Counted from the stretch's first letter, positions 34,145 to 47,958 are shown. The stretch is DNA of 64,000 bases from Corynebacterium deserti GIMN1.010 (GCF_001277995.1 NZ_CP009220.1:2762329-2826328); one strand, 5' to 3'. Made by a program: numbers and translations. The notes: generated from the letters alone by a model not told the origin.

Positions 34145-34187
34145 AATGCCCTGATCTTCCAAGGAAAGGTTGGAAGACCAGGGCATT
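34145..34187 (-). terminator. Terminator of the universal stress protein gene
   Basis: 16-bp arms 34145-34160 and 34172-34187 with one mismatch, starting AATGCCCTG. It follows the gene on the minus strand with only a modest T-rich tail. Confidence 0.7.
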
Positions 34188-34206
34188 TGAGACCAAAACT
34201 AGTGGG

Positions 34207-35103
34207 CTACTTCTCCTGTGGGCGGACAACCATCATGGGGCATGGTGCGGACTGTAGCAGCGCGCGGGAGGTGGAACCAAGGAGCATTCCCTTGAATCCG
34301 CCACGACCGTGGGAGCCGACAACCAGCAGCTGTGCGCCTTCGGAGGCCTCGGCAAGTGCGCGTACTGGACGGTCACGGGTGATGATCTTCTTAACCGTGA
34401 CGTTCGGGTACTTCTCCACCAGTGGTGCGAGGCGCTCGATGAGCATCTCGGTTTGGGAACGCTCAACTTCGTCCCACTGCTGTTGTGCAGCAGCAAGGCC
34501 TGCAAGCGATGCCTGAACCTGCATGTCCATCCAGGTGTGGACTGCTACGAGTTCAGCGTCACGAGCGTCAGCTTCTGCGAATGCGTACTCGGTTGCCTTC
34601 TGGGAGACTTCGGAGCCATCGACACCGACGACCACTGGGCCGTACTTGGTGTTTTCGTTGACTGCACTGTCTTCGCGGACAACAACAACGGGGCACTTTG
34701 CGTGGCCAACCACTGCGCCGGACACGGATCCCATGACCATTCCAGAGAGTCCGCCAAGGCCACGGGAGCCCATGACAATCATGGTGACGCCACTGGACAT
34801 CTCCAGCAGCATGTCGATGGGGCTGCCTTCTGCGATGGTATGACCAATTTTGATTTCTGGTGCGACCTCATGGGCAATTTCTCGTGCCTCATTGACCTTC
34901 TCCAGGGCTTCGGCCTGGAGGTCGTCGAAAAGCTCCTGCGGTGGAACCATTCCTTCTGCGTAGAGGAACTGAGGCATGGTGTAGCTGGAGGCCAAACGGA
35001 GTGGAATGCCACGTTTATTGGCAGTGTTAGCGGCCCAGCGAACAGCTTGTTTTGAGGCGTCCGAACCATCAACTGCTACAACGACGATGTCTTCAAAGCT
35101 CAT
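34207..35103 (-). CDS. uspA: Tandem-domain universal stress protein
   Basis: 298 residues with two Usp domains. Each starts with the VVVAVDGSDAS / VVVGVDGSEVS strand and ends with the ATP-binding glycine loop: GSRGLGGLSGMVMGS near residue 120 and GSHGRGGFKGMLLGS near 265. Both loops are complete, so it is probably an ATP-binding type. ATG 35103 follows GAAAGG; the 12-residue upstream extension is rejected. A cytosolic stress/dormancy function is inferred from the family. Confidence 0.93.
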   Translation of the reverse strand: MSFEDIVVVAVDGSDASKQAVRWAANTANKRGIPLRLASSYTMPQFLYAEGMVPPQELFDDLQAEALEKVNEAREIAHEVAPEIKIGHTIAEGSPIDMLLEMSSGVTMIVMGSRGLGGLSGMVMGSVSGAVVGHAKCPVVVVREDSAVNENTKYGPVVVGVDGSEVSQKATEYAFAEADARDAELVAVHTWMDMQVQASLAGLAAAQQQWDEVERSQTEMLIERLAPLVEKYPNVTVKKIITRDRPVRALAEASEGAQLLVVGSHGRGGFKGMLLGSTSRALLQSAPCPMMVVRPQEK

Positions 35104-35337
35104 GTCGATCGACCTTTCATTGATTGCTGAATACTGCATGACAGGTGCGGTAATTCATTTTCTCGAACTACTTTTTAGTCTAGCGCTTAAGCCCGGTGGA
35201 CACAGGTGGTTAGTACCAGTATTTTTGTGATTATGCACATGCACCCGCAAACGACCTAAGCCGAGGCATGCGAAATCGCAGTTTTCCACCGTCAGCGACT
35301 ACACTCTTTCCTGATCAGCGGTGTTCAAGCACCCTTT

Positions 35338-35469
35338 TTACACAGCAGCGGCGTCAGCGTTGGCTGGGTACAGGAAATCAAAAAGTACGCGACTGAATTG
35401 GGCGATGATTGCCCCGATGTCAGTGCTGAAAAATTCGATGATGGGATTGATGATCGTATTGAAGTCCAT
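35338..35469 (-). CDS. Short hydrophobic peptide, possibly PorA-like
   Basis: A frame of up to 92 residues is open from 35616, but its 5' part lies antisense to the start of the pseudouridine synthase gene. The likely gene is the distal part, 43 residues from ATG 35469 (MDFNTIINPIIEFF to the end PANADAAAV). It has no charged signal sequence and forms an amphipathic helix, which recalls the tiny mycomembrane channel peptides PorA/PorH of C. glutamicum. An ATG at 35529 is an alternative. Whether it is translated is uncertain. Confidence 0.5.
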   Translation of the reverse strand: MDFNTIINPIIEFFSTDIGAIIAQFSRVLFDFLYPANADAAAV

Positions 35470-35509
35470 GCCTAACAGGGTAGTACAGAGGGCTGTCCAA
35501 AAGCCTAAA

Positions 35510-36481
35510 ATGAAAGCTCCTTTACCCATTAGGGATGGATTAAATCCGTCGCGGGCAAGACTGCCGATGGAATCTGACCCAATTAAGGCCATCGATTTTG
35601 TGGAGTATTTGATCAATACTCAGCGCCATCGCAACCCTGCCGATGATGCCACTGCATTAATAGAGCGTTTCAACGACCACCTGGTCGTCAATCATTACGC
35701 CGAGCCCTATGCCCCCGATGACATCGTTATGCCGGATGATGACATCTGGTTCTATCGCATGCCTGCCGCTGAGCGCCCGATTCCCTACAAGATCCACACT
35801 ATCTTTGAAGACGATGATCTACTGGTCATCGACAAGCCTCCCTACCTTGCCACGATGCCGCGCGGTCGCCACATTACGGAGACTGCCCTGGTCAAGATGC
35901 GTGTCCTGACGGGCAACAACGATCTCACTCCCGCCCACCGCTTGGATCGCCTGACGGCCGGCGTGTTGGTCATGGTGAAAAAGCCGGAGCTGCGAGGTGC
36001 CTACCAAACGCTGTTTGCGCGTCGTGAAGCGTCAAAGACGTATGAGGCGATTGCAGAATATATCCCCAACCTGATGAATGCAGAAGGGCCGACAATCTGG
36101 GAAAACCGCATTGAGAAGGAACGTGGCGTGGTCCAAGCTTTTGTCACCGAGGGCCCTGTCAACGCCCGAACCGAGCTCGTTTCGGTCACCCCGGTTAATG
36201 ACGCCGAGCAGAAAATTCTGGAAGCAACTCACGGCTCTCTTCCTCGGCAGGCCCGTTATGTGTTGGCGCCTGCGACCGGCAAAACCCATCAGCTGCGCCT
36301 GCATATGCGCGATTTCGCAGCCCCAATCCTGGGCGATCCGCTCTATCCCGTCCTGCATGCGGTCGACGATGAGGACTACACCACCCCCATGCATCTCATC
36401 GCGCGCACGCTTACCTTCATTGATCCCCAAACCCACGAGGAACGAACTTTTGTCAGCACCCGCCCAACTGGGAGCCTTTAA
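35510..36481 (+). CDS. RluA-family pseudouridine synthase
   Basis: Isomerises uridine to pseudouridine in RNA. 323 residues from ATG 35510, where the protein begins MKAPLPIRDGLNPSRARLP as its actinobacterial relatives do. The catalytic motif HRLDRLTAGVL near residue 145 contains the essential Asp, and ATGKTHQLRLHMRDFAAPILGDP near 262 (partly quoted) completes the active site. The frame extends to 35321, but that part is antisense to the small gene and unlike the family. Whether the target is rRNA or tRNA cannot be told. Confidence 0.9.
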   Translation: MKAPLPIRDGLNPSRARLPMESDPIKAIDFVEYLINTQRHRNPADDATALIERFNDHLVVNHYAEPYAPDDIVMPDDDIWFYRMPAAERPIPYKIHTIFEDDDLLVIDKPPYLATMPRGRHITETALVKMRVLTGNNDLTPAHRLDRLTAGVLVMVKKPELRGAYQTLFARREASKTYEAIAEYIPNLMNAEGPTIWENRIEKERGVVQAFVTEGPVNARTELVSVTPVNDAEQKILEATHGSLPRQARYVLAPATGKTHQLRLHMRDFAAPILGDPLYPVLHAVDDEDYTTPMHLIARTLTFIDPQTHEERTFVSTRPTGSL

Positions 36482-36506
36482 CCGCCGGAAGTGGCATACT
36501 TTCCCC

Positions 36507-37100
36507 ATGCCTTCGTTTTTTCGTCGTTTAGCAACCGCCCTTGCCGTCGGCGTAACAACCCTTTCACTCGCCCCGATTCCTGCAGGTCACGCGGCCGTAG
36601 GCGCAATGTTAAACCAACTTCCTTCCGGCGAAATCTCGTGCGCGACCGCGGAGGCGTACTGGACAAACGACGCCGATTATCAAAGCAAAGTGGACCAGGC
36701 GCAAGCCCTCGCAGCCATGGATGCGCGCGGCAGTGAAATCCTCGACGTCCTTGCGCGTGTCGACGCCGCTGCCGAGAACTGCGGACTTAAGGGCACCAGC
36801 GGGGCTTCAGACCCTGCCACCACAGATGGCGAAGTTGGTTCTGACGGTGCCGGTTCTGACGGTGCCGGTTCTGACGGTGTTGCATCTGGCACTACGGATA
36901 CCGCTGCTGCGCCCGCTGCCGGCTCCGGCGGCACCTCCGACGCACCCGTCACTGACGCGGAGGCAGTTCTGGGGCCTGTGCGCGGTGATGCCGCCACTCC
37001 AATGAAGATAATTGAGGTGCTCGGACAGGGCCAAGTTGAGGTTCCTGACGCGAACGCGTTGTTATCCAATTACCTGCGCCAACTCACCATCATCATCTAA
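36507..37100 (+). CDS. Secreted protein with GSDGA repeats
   Basis: 197 residues with a Sec signal peptide (MPSFFRRLATALAVGVTTL, cleavage after AGHA near residue 29). A folded region with two cysteines (EISCATAEAYW and AENCGLKG), as in DUF732-like or haemophore-like small helical domains, is followed by a low-complexity acidic region with three GSDGA units and a Pro/Ala-rich linker, then a C-terminal helix. CATACT (36495-36500) lies 6 bases before the ATG, so it is probably leaderless. The function is unknown. Confidence 0.75.
   Translation: MPSFFRRLATALAVGVTTLSLAPIPAGHAAVGAMLNQLPSGEISCATAEAYWTNDADYQSKVDQAQALAAMDARGSEILDVLARVDAAAENCGLKGTSGASDPATTDGEVGSDGAGSDGAGSDGVASGTTDTAAAPAAGSGGTSDAPVTDAEAVLGPVRGDAATPMKIIEVLGQGQVEVPDANALLSNYLRQLTIII
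36837..36881 (+). repeat. Three tandem 15-bp units in the secreted protein gene
   Basis: GGTTCTGACGGTGCC at 36837, 36852 and 36867 (the last ends GTT) encodes GSDGA repeats. In-frame, so copy-number change would only alter linker length. Confidence 0.85.
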
Positions 37101-37199
37101 CTCACATTTCACAAATACCTGTCGATCTATAGAATAATCAGGGGCTGAATTTTTTCAGCACTGATAAACATGCTTTTGACATGGAGAAATGGAGTTTTT

Positions 37200-38447
37200 G
37201 TGCGCATTATCAACGCCCGAGTAAAGAGTTACGCCGATCTGGTTGATATCACCATCGAGGGTGAGAAAATTACCTCAATCACCCCCTCAATTCGGCGAGC
37301 AGAGGAGGATGTCCGCGCCGATGACTACGACGCTGATAGCCGCCTGGTCACGCCACAATTCGCGGAAGCTCATATTCACCTCGACTACGCCAACACCGCT
37401 GGCGTCCCCCGGGAAAACAACTCTGGCACCCTTTTTGAGGCTATTGAAATCTGGGCAGACCGCAAGGCTGAAGGATTTCACGTCAAAGACGACATCAAAG
37501 CAAAGGCCCTGCAAGCAGCAAAGCGTGCAGCTGAGCACGGTGTTGGCTTCATCCGCACTCACGTTGATGTCACAGACCCAACCTTCGCAGGCTTCGAGGC
37601 TCTAGCTGAGCTTCGCGACGAAGTCCGCGACTGGTGCGATATCCAAATCGTCGCCTTCCCCCAGAACGGCATCTTCGCCTATGAAGGTGGCCAGAAGCTT
37701 ATTTCTGACGCAATGGTTGCCGGAGCTGATGTCGTCGGCGGCATTCCCCACCTGGAGCCAACCCGTGACGACGGCGTTGCCTCCGTGAAGTGGCTTTTCG
37801 ATCTCGCCGAAAAGCACTCCGCCCCCATCGACATCCACACCGATGAAATCGATGATCCTCACTCCCGATTCGTCGAAGTCCTCGCCGCGGAAGCCAGCAA
37901 GCGCGACATGGGACCACAAACCGTTGTTTCCCACTCCGTTGCGATGGCTTACTACACCCCCGGCTACATGGCACGACTTCTACCCAAGCTCGCCAACTCC
38001 AAAGTGCGTTTCGCTGTCTGCCCCAACGAGAACCTCCACCTCCAGGGCTTAGGCTTCCAGGGTCCAGTCCCCCGCGGCGTTGCTCCGGTAAAGGAACTTA
38101 CTGAATTTGGCATTCCAGTTTCCTTCTGCCAGGACTCGCTCAACGATCCGTTCTACCCAATGGGCAACGGCGACTTGCTGCGCATCCTCGACTCCGGCCT
38201 ACATGTTTCCCACATGTTGACTGCACCTCACATGGAAAACGCTCTGTCTTTCATCACCACCAACCCCGCGGGCAACTTGGGTCTTCCAGATTACGAGATC
38301 GCAGAGAACACCCCTGCCAACCTTCTCGTGCTGGATGCGTTCAGCGACAAGGGTGCGGTTCAGACGAAGGCAGCGGTACTCCTCAGCATTCACAACGGCA
38401 AGAAGGTGCTGTCCCGCGAGCCTGAAAAGGTGGACTGGAACGTCTGA
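37200..38447 (+). CDS. codA: Cytosine/creatinine deaminase
   Basis: An amidohydrolase that deaminates cytosine to uracil; the C. glutamicum enzyme also acts on creatinine. 415 residues from GTG 37200, which has GGAG 8 bases upstream; an ATG at 37170 is possible but poorly placed. Metal and catalytic residues are seen: AEAHIHLDYA near residue 58 (HxH), DIHTDEIDD near 213, VVSHSVAMAY near 246 and CQDSLNDPF near 313. It stands alone, without an adjacent cytosine permease. Confidence 0.9.
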   Translation: MRIINARVKSYADLVDITIEGEKITSITPSIRRAEEDVRADDYDADSRLVTPQFAEAHIHLDYANTAGVPRENNSGTLFEAIEIWADRKAEGFHVKDDIKAKALQAAKRAAEHGVGFIRTHVDVTDPTFAGFEALAELRDEVRDWCDIQIVAFPQNGIFAYEGGQKLISDAMVAGADVVGGIPHLEPTRDDGVASVKWLFDLAEKHSAPIDIHTDEIDDPHSRFVEVLAAEASKRDMGPQTVVSHSVAMAYYTPGYMARLLPKLANSKVRFAVCPNENLHLQGLGFQGPVPRGVAPVKELTEFGIPVSFCQDSLNDPFYPMGNGDLLRILDSGLHVSHMLTAPHMENALSFITTNPAGNLGLPDYEIAENTPANLLVLDAFSDKGAVQTKAAVLLSIHNGKKVLSREPEKVDWNV

Positions 38448-38557
38448 GGACAGCACTCTACTCTGATTTCGGAGATGGCGAACCACCCGTTAGCACTCTA
38501 GATATAACACGGGAAAACCCGATGTAGTCAGCGGGATTATATCCGGGAAACCCTGTA

Positions 38558-38596
38558 AGAACCCCCTTTCCCACCCCAAGAGGAGAGGGGGTTTTG
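38558..38596 (+). terminator. codA terminator
   Basis: Arms AACCCCCT (38560-38567) and AGGGGGTT (38586-38593), then TTTTG. Confidence 0.85.
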
Positions 38597-38621
38597 TGTC
38601 GCTGGGCACATATCTGCCCTT

Positions 38622-38641
38622 TTTCTATCAGCTTATAGAAA
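38622..38641. promoter_or_regulatory. Operator dyad 1 upstream of the drug exporter
   Basis: TTTCTAT-N6-ATAGAAA, a perfect 7-bp inverted repeat with a 6-base gap. Identical half sites to dyad 2, 46 bases downstream. Confidence 0.75.
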
Positions 38642-38667
38642 CAACCTTGTATGGTTACATTGTTCAG

Positions 38668-38687
38668 TTTCTATAGAGCAATAGAAA
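38668..38687. promoter_or_regulatory. Operator dyad 2 upstream of the drug exporter
   Basis: TTTCTAT-N6-ATAGAAA again. It overlaps a possible -10 region (TATAGA, 38672-38677) and ends 19 bases before the exporter ATG, so a bound protein would block transcription. Confidence 0.75.
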
Positions 38688-38706
38688 GATCATAAGAGGA
38701 ATTCGA

Positions 38707-40176
38707 ATGTCCACCAAAGTTTTCCGAGGAGATGACAAGGCCCTCATGGGTATTGTTCTGTCAGTCCTCACGTTCTGGCTTTTCGCACAGTCCACTCTGA
38801 ACATCGGTCCCGACATAGCCGCAGATCTGGGCATGAGCGATGAAATCATGAACATCGCGGTTGTCGCCGCCGCACTTTTCTGTGGAACCTTTATCGTTGC
38901 AGCCGGCGGCATCGCTGACGTCTTTGGTCGTGTTCGCGTGATGATGATGGGTAACATCTTCAACATCGTTGGATCACTCTTGATCGCCACCTCCACAACC
39001 TCCTTGGCCACCCAGATGGTGATCACCGGCCGTGTCCTCCAGGGTCTTGCAGCTGCAGCCATCATGTCCTCATCCCTCGCACTGGTAAAGACCTACTGGT
39101 TGGATACCGACCGTCAGCGCGCTGTCTCCATCTGGTCGATCGGATCCTGGGGTGGAACCGGCTTCTGTGCACTATTCGCAGGTCTTGTCGTTGCCAGCCC
39201 ATTCGGTTGGAGGGGTATCTTCGCACTCTCCGCCATCATTTCCGTCATTGCCATGGGCCTGACCCGCCACATTCCTGAATCCCGCCCAGCGCAGCACGTC
39301 GGAATGCGTCTCGACTGGACCGGCATCGCCATTCTCGCCCTCAGCATCCTCTCCCTCGAACTGTTCATCACCCAGGGCGAAGCACTCGGCTGGACCAACT
39401 GGATGACCTGCACTCTCCTCGCAGTATCCCTCGTCTTCATGGTTGTCTTCTTCTACGTCGAGAAGATGGTCAATTGGCCAGTTCTCGACTTCAGTCTCTT
39501 CAAAGACCGCGCCTTCAGCGGCTCCACCATCACCAACTTCATCATGAGTGGTACCGGCGGCGTCGTCGCAGTAGTCATGTGGGTCCAGCAAATGGGCTGG
39601 GGAGTCTCCGCAACGGTCTCCGGCCTCACCAGCATCGGCTTCGCAGTCTTCGTGATCCTCTTCATCCGCATCGGTGAGAAGGCCATGCAGCGAGTCGGCG
39701 CACGCGCAGTCATCATCGTCGCAGGTATCCTCGTAGCAGCATCCACCGCCCTCATGATGATCACCTCAGTGTCCGAATCCACCTACGTTGTTTTCTCCCT
39801 CATCGGATTCTCTGTCTACGGCCTGGGCCTTGGCCTCTTCGCCACCCCAGTCACCGATACCGCCCTCGGCACCCTGCCTAAGGATCGCACCGGCGCAGGT
39901 GCCGGCGTCTTCAAGATGTCCTCTTCCCTCGGCGCAGCGCTCGGCATCGCAATCTCCACCTCCGTCTTTTTGGCTCTGCGTGGCAACGCCGGCTCCACTG
40001 ATACCGTCGCCCTCGCCGGAACCGTCTCCCTCGGCATCAACGTGGCATTGGCCCTCGGTGCCACCCTCACTGCAGCAATCCTGATCCCTAAGGCCGCAGG
40101 AAAACTCACCTCCACCATCAAGATCGAAGCCGAACTAGTTGCCCCTTACGCAGAAGCAAACGCAGTCAAGATCTAA
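38707..40176 (+). CDS. MFS drug exporter, 14-helix DHA2 type
   Basis: 489 residues with about 14 predicted membrane segments. Family signatures include GGIADVFGRVRVMMMG after helix 2 (motif A-like), GRVLQGLAAAAIMSSSLAL in helix 4 and GWRGIFALSAIIS near residue 168 after helix 5. The ribosome site AAGAGGAATT precedes the ATG. Two copies of a 20-bp dyad cover its promoter, yet no regulator gene is adjacent, so its repressor is encoded elsewhere. The substrate is unknown; DHA2 proteins export drugs, dyes or osmolytes. Confidence 0.9.
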   Translation: MSTKVFRGDDKALMGIVLSVLTFWLFAQSTLNIGPDIAADLGMSDEIMNIAVVAAALFCGTFIVAAGGIADVFGRVRVMMMGNIFNIVGSLLIATSTTSLATQMVITGRVLQGLAAAAIMSSSLALVKTYWLDTDRQRAVSIWSIGSWGGTGFCALFAGLVVASPFGWRGIFALSAIISVIAMGLTRHIPESRPAQHVGMRLDWTGIAILALSILSLELFITQGEALGWTNWMTCTLLAVSLVFMVVFFYVEKMVNWPVLDFSLFKDRAFSGSTITNFIMSGTGGVVAVVMWVQQMGWGVSATVSGLTSIGFAVFVILFIRIGEKAMQRVGARAVIIVAGILVAASTALMMITSVSESTYVVFSLIGFSVYGLGLGLFATPVTDTALGTLPKDRTGAGAGVFKMSSSLGAALGIAISTSVFLALRGNAGSTDTVALAGTVSLGINVALALGATLTAAILIPKAAGKLTSTIKIEAELVAPYAEANAVKI

Positions 40177-40199
40177 TTATCCCCCACGACTTATCCCAT

Positions 40200-40235
40200 A
40201 ATCCCCGCACCTTATTGGTGTGGGGTTTATTTTTG
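40200..40235 (+). terminator. Exporter terminator
   Basis: Arms CCCCGCACC (40203-40211) and GGTGTGGGG (40217-40225), then TTTATTTTT. Confidence 0.9.
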
Positions 40236-40256
40236 CGCCAAATCGCTTGTCGACGC

Positions 40257-40507
40257 TGTCCTCCATCACCCGCCCACCGGTCCTGCCCCAGCCCCGCACG
40301 ACCGAAACACCACAAGGACACAGCGGTAGAACCTGCAGGGCTTTCAGCTTGTGAAAACCCAGGACGAGCGGAACGGAATCGAGAACTTGCACTGTGCAAG
40401 TGCCCGTACTCCCCACTGAACGGGTCACCCACCAGTACCTTGAGTGGCATTAAAAGAGACGCCGCTGACGTTAACAGCACCAAAATGTGAAGGGAGTCCA
40501 CACTACC
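40257..40507. other. Non-coding stretch before the insertion sequence
   Basis: No convincing gene. A GCTTGTCGACGC copy starts at 40245, and TTGCACTGTGCAA at 40387 is a short palindrome. Minus-strand frames here have no domain character. The stretch ends with the 8-bp target duplication ACACTACC at 40500-40507. Confidence 0.5.
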
Positions 40508-41974
40508 GGGTTAAGGGACAAAATGTGTGCTTTTAACAACGCAGAAACCCTACCCCACCAGCACTAACCCCAAGATTATGTGTCCTAACAACCACAAACC
40601 CCACCACACCCACCGAAATCCCCACCCCAACACCAACCTGTGATAACCCACCAACTACACCGAACTAGGTGAACAGAACACGACCAACCTGCCCGGTCTG
40701 CACGGGCACCATGAGAAAAAACGGCACCACCACCAAAGGCACCACCCGCTGGCGCTGCACCACCTGCGGCGCCAGCACCACCAACACCCGCACTGATGAT
40801 CACCATGCCCGCAGATTCCAGCTCTTCATCAACTGGATCCAAAGCCCCCAATCCCTGACAACCCTTGCACAACAACACCGAGTCACCCGCCGCACACTGA
40901 CCCGATGGTTTCATAACTATTGGTACGTCGAAGTTCCCCGCAACACCGACCACCACCGCATCTACGATCAACTCTTCATCGACGGCACCTACTTCAACAC
41001 CAAATGCCTCCTGATAGCCTGCACCTTCGACCACGTCGTCGCCTGGCGCTGGTGCACCAAAGAAGACTCCTACAACTACACCCGCCTCTTCGATCAACTC
41101 CAGCCACCACTGATCGTGACCACCGACGGACAAAAAGGCGCACTCAAAGCCATCACCACCACCTGGCCCACCACAAAAATCCAACGCTGCCTCGTCCACA
41201 TCAAACGCAACATCCAGCAACACGTCACCCTCAACCCCAAGCTCAAACCCGGAAAAGCACTGCGCAAACTTTCCTTAAACCTGCTCAAAATCCACACTGC
41301 CAACGACGCAGCCACCTGGATGACCCAGCTGCATGAGTTCCACACCGTCTACCGCGACTGGCTGAATGAAAAGACCTACACCACTGACGTCTCGCAGTCT
41401 GAGATCCCCGGGTTCGTGCGCCCCACAGCCACCTGGTGGTACACCCACTACCGCCATCGCAGGGCCTATCGACAACTTGAAAAACTCGCCCGCCAAGGAC
41501 ACTTGTTCACCTTCGTCAACCCACCTGACGGAGTTGAAGGAACCATCAAATCAACCACAAACTGTTTAGAAGGTGGGATCAACGCACAGATCAAAGCCTT
41601 GGCTCGTAACCATCGGGGAATGATTGATGAGCATCAACGTATCGCGGTGGATTGGTGGCTATATCTGCATACGCAGTTGCCTGACGATCCGGTAAAAATC
41701 GCCAGGCAACAACACTGGGGTCAAGACGCACTCGCCAAAGCTGATGTCTTGATCCAACAGGAACAACCAGATGCTCATCGCGACGATGGGCGCCCAGCGT
41801 TGTATGACACCGGGATTGATGCCACACCAACTAACTCTATCGGGATCAGGTCAGGCTGGGCAGGACGACACAATTAGGTCTGTGGTGTTAACGGTATATG
41901 TCGACCTGGGGAAAGCACACAACATGTCCCTTAAGTCGACACGCCGTAAAAGCACACATTTTGTCCCTTAACCC
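40508..41974 (+). mobile_element. Complete IS256-type (IS1249-like) insertion sequence
   Basis: 1467 bp with perfect 28-bp terminal inverted repeats (40508-40535 and 41947-41974; tips GGGTTAAGGGAC and its complement). It is flanked by the 8-bp direct repeat ACACTACC (40500-40507 and 41975-41982), the target duplication length usual for IS256 elements. One uninterrupted transposase gene fills it, so it looks recently inserted and possibly active. A second, partial copy in the same orientation starts the window. Confidence 0.96.
40669..41877 (+). CDS. IS256-family transposase
   Basis: A 402-residue DDE transposase starting at GTG 40669. An N-terminal zinc ribbon (C8, C11, C30, C33) and a helix-turn-helix (QSLTTLAQQHRVTRRTLTRW near residue 64) bind DNA. 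The catalytic core shows the first Asp in LFIDGTYFNTK near 107, the second in VTTDGQKGALKA near 150, and the Glu in TNCLEGGINAQIK near 303. The IS1249-like subgroup is assigned from memory. No frameshift or stop is seen. Confidence 0.92.
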   Translation: MNRTRPTCPVCTGTMRKNGTTTKGTTRWRCTTCGASTTNTRTDDHHARRFQLFINWIQSPQSLTTLAQQHRVTRRTLTRWFHNYWYVEVPRNTDHHRIYDQLFIDGTYFNTKCLLIACTFDHVVAWRWCTKEDSYNYTRLFDQLQPPLIVTTDGQKGALKAITTTWPTTKIQRCLVHIKRNIQQHVTLNPKLKPGKALRKLSLNLLKIHTANDAATWMTQLHEFHTVYRDWLNEKTYTTDVSQSEIPGFVRPTATWWYTHYRHRRAYRQLEKLARQGHLFTFVNPPDGVEGTIKSTTNCLEGGINAQIKALARNHRGMIDEHQRIAVDWWLYLHTQLPDDPVKIARQQHWGQDALAKADVLIQQEQPDAHRDDGRPALYDTGIDATPTNSIGIRSGWAGRHN

Positions 41975-42083
41975 ACACTACCCTTCACACCCCACCAACC
42001 ATGATGAACAACAACCCCCAAAAAGGCTGAACTGTATTGGCTAAACAGGCTAACTAGCTGCCCGTTCCAGGTGTCTAGACAAC

Positions 42084-42111
42084 AAAAAAAGGGGGGGTAG
42101 TCACCTCCCCT
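42084..42111 (-). terminator. rRNA operon 1 terminator
   Basis: On the minus strand GGGGAGGTGACTACCCCCCC is followed by seven T, about 135 bases past the 5S gene. Confidence 0.9.
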
Positions 42112-42179
42112 GAACTCAACGACCCAGGACGGCAACCACCCCTACCACGGGACTACACACAGTAGACGCATGGTACAAG

Positions 42180-42222
42180 GAGAGGGAGTGTACACAAACA
42201 ATGTTTGTGTACACTCCCTCTC
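42180..42222 (-). terminator. Long hairpin after 5S, operon 1
   Basis: Perfect 20-bp arms 42180-42199 and 42203-42222 (GAGAGGGAGTGTACACAAAC and its complement) around a 3-base loop, directly behind the 5S gene. There is no T run, so it may act as a processing or RNA-stability structure together with the next terminator. Confidence 0.75.
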
Positions 42223-42245
42223 AACATATCTTCTTTTAAGTTTTA

Positions 42246-42363
42246 GGTCGGCGGTAACCTACTCTCCCACACCCTCCCGAGTGCAGTACCATCAGCGTAA
42301 CCAGGCTTAGCTTCCGGGTTCGGAAAGGGACCGGGCGTTTCCCTGCTACTATCACCACCGACA
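42246..42363 (-). rRNA. rrf: 5S ribosomal RNA, operon 1
   Basis: Minus-strand sequence starts GTCGGTGGTGATAG, has the conserved CGCCCGGTCCC and GAACCCGGAAGC segments, and ends GGTTACCGCCGACC, pairing with the start. About 118 bases; ends are approximate. Confidence 0.93.
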
Positions 42364-42486
42364 CAACCAACAACACCAAACCACAACCACCAGGTCGTGT
42401 TTGTGCTGTGTCAGACACTGCATAATGGACGCGAACAAACAATATTTTGTTTTGCTCTGTTACGTTGCGTACACCCCACAATTGGG

Positions 42487-47418
<4,932 letters not shown>

Positions 47419-47723
47419 AAATGAAAAAAAGATTCATTTCAGGCCGTGAAAAGCCCAAAACCCAGCCAATCAAAACACACCACACACAAAAGCATGTGGT
47501 CTGGCTTTGAAAAACCAATGAATGGTTATTCTAAAAAATAAATTTTCTAGAGTGTTCCCCTCCCCCATCCGACGAGGAAAAGATAGGAAGGAAACAAAAA
47601 CCATGCCAACAATATTATTTATTGTTTACAGTAGGTGAACTATATTGGCGTTTCACCCACCCGGCATGACCCACCACAACCACACCCTAGAGGCATAGAT
47701 GGTGGTGACAAAAATAAAATAAA

Positions 47724-47746
47724 TGGCACACTATTGAGTTCTCAAA
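47724..47746 (-). promoter_or_regulatory. boxA-type antitermination element, operon 1 leader
   Basis: Minus strand TTTGAGAACTCAATAGTGTG then CC, the usual actinobacterial rRNA leader boxA, 300 bases before 16S. The leader 47419-47929 is otherwise without genes. A matching copy sits at 57465-57487 in operon 2. Confidence 0.75.
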
Positions 47747-47929
47747 CAACATACGCACACCACAAACAAACAAAACGTGTAAGTGTTTGCGTCCGTGGCA
47801 GCTTGTTCAACAATACTTTGTTTGCGTGGTGTTCACCAAATCGCAGGTTAAGTTGTTGTTGGCCAGTCGCTTGTTTTCCTGACCGCCTCACTGTGTTTCG
47901 GGGCGTTGTCGGTCGCGCTGACTGGAATT

Positions 47930-47958
47930 AATTTACACATCCCTGCCAGAACCCGCAA
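47930..47958 (-). promoter_or_regulatory. rRNA operon 1 promoter
   Basis: -35 TTGCGG (47958-47953) and -10 TAAATT (47935-47930) on the minus strand with a 17-base spacer. Additional promoters further into the leader are likely but not clear. Confidence 0.7.

Noticed and set aside
40585..41223. Open frame antisense to the transposase
   Set aside because: Glycine/valine-rich shadow of the transposase reading frame; no ribosome site or family features.
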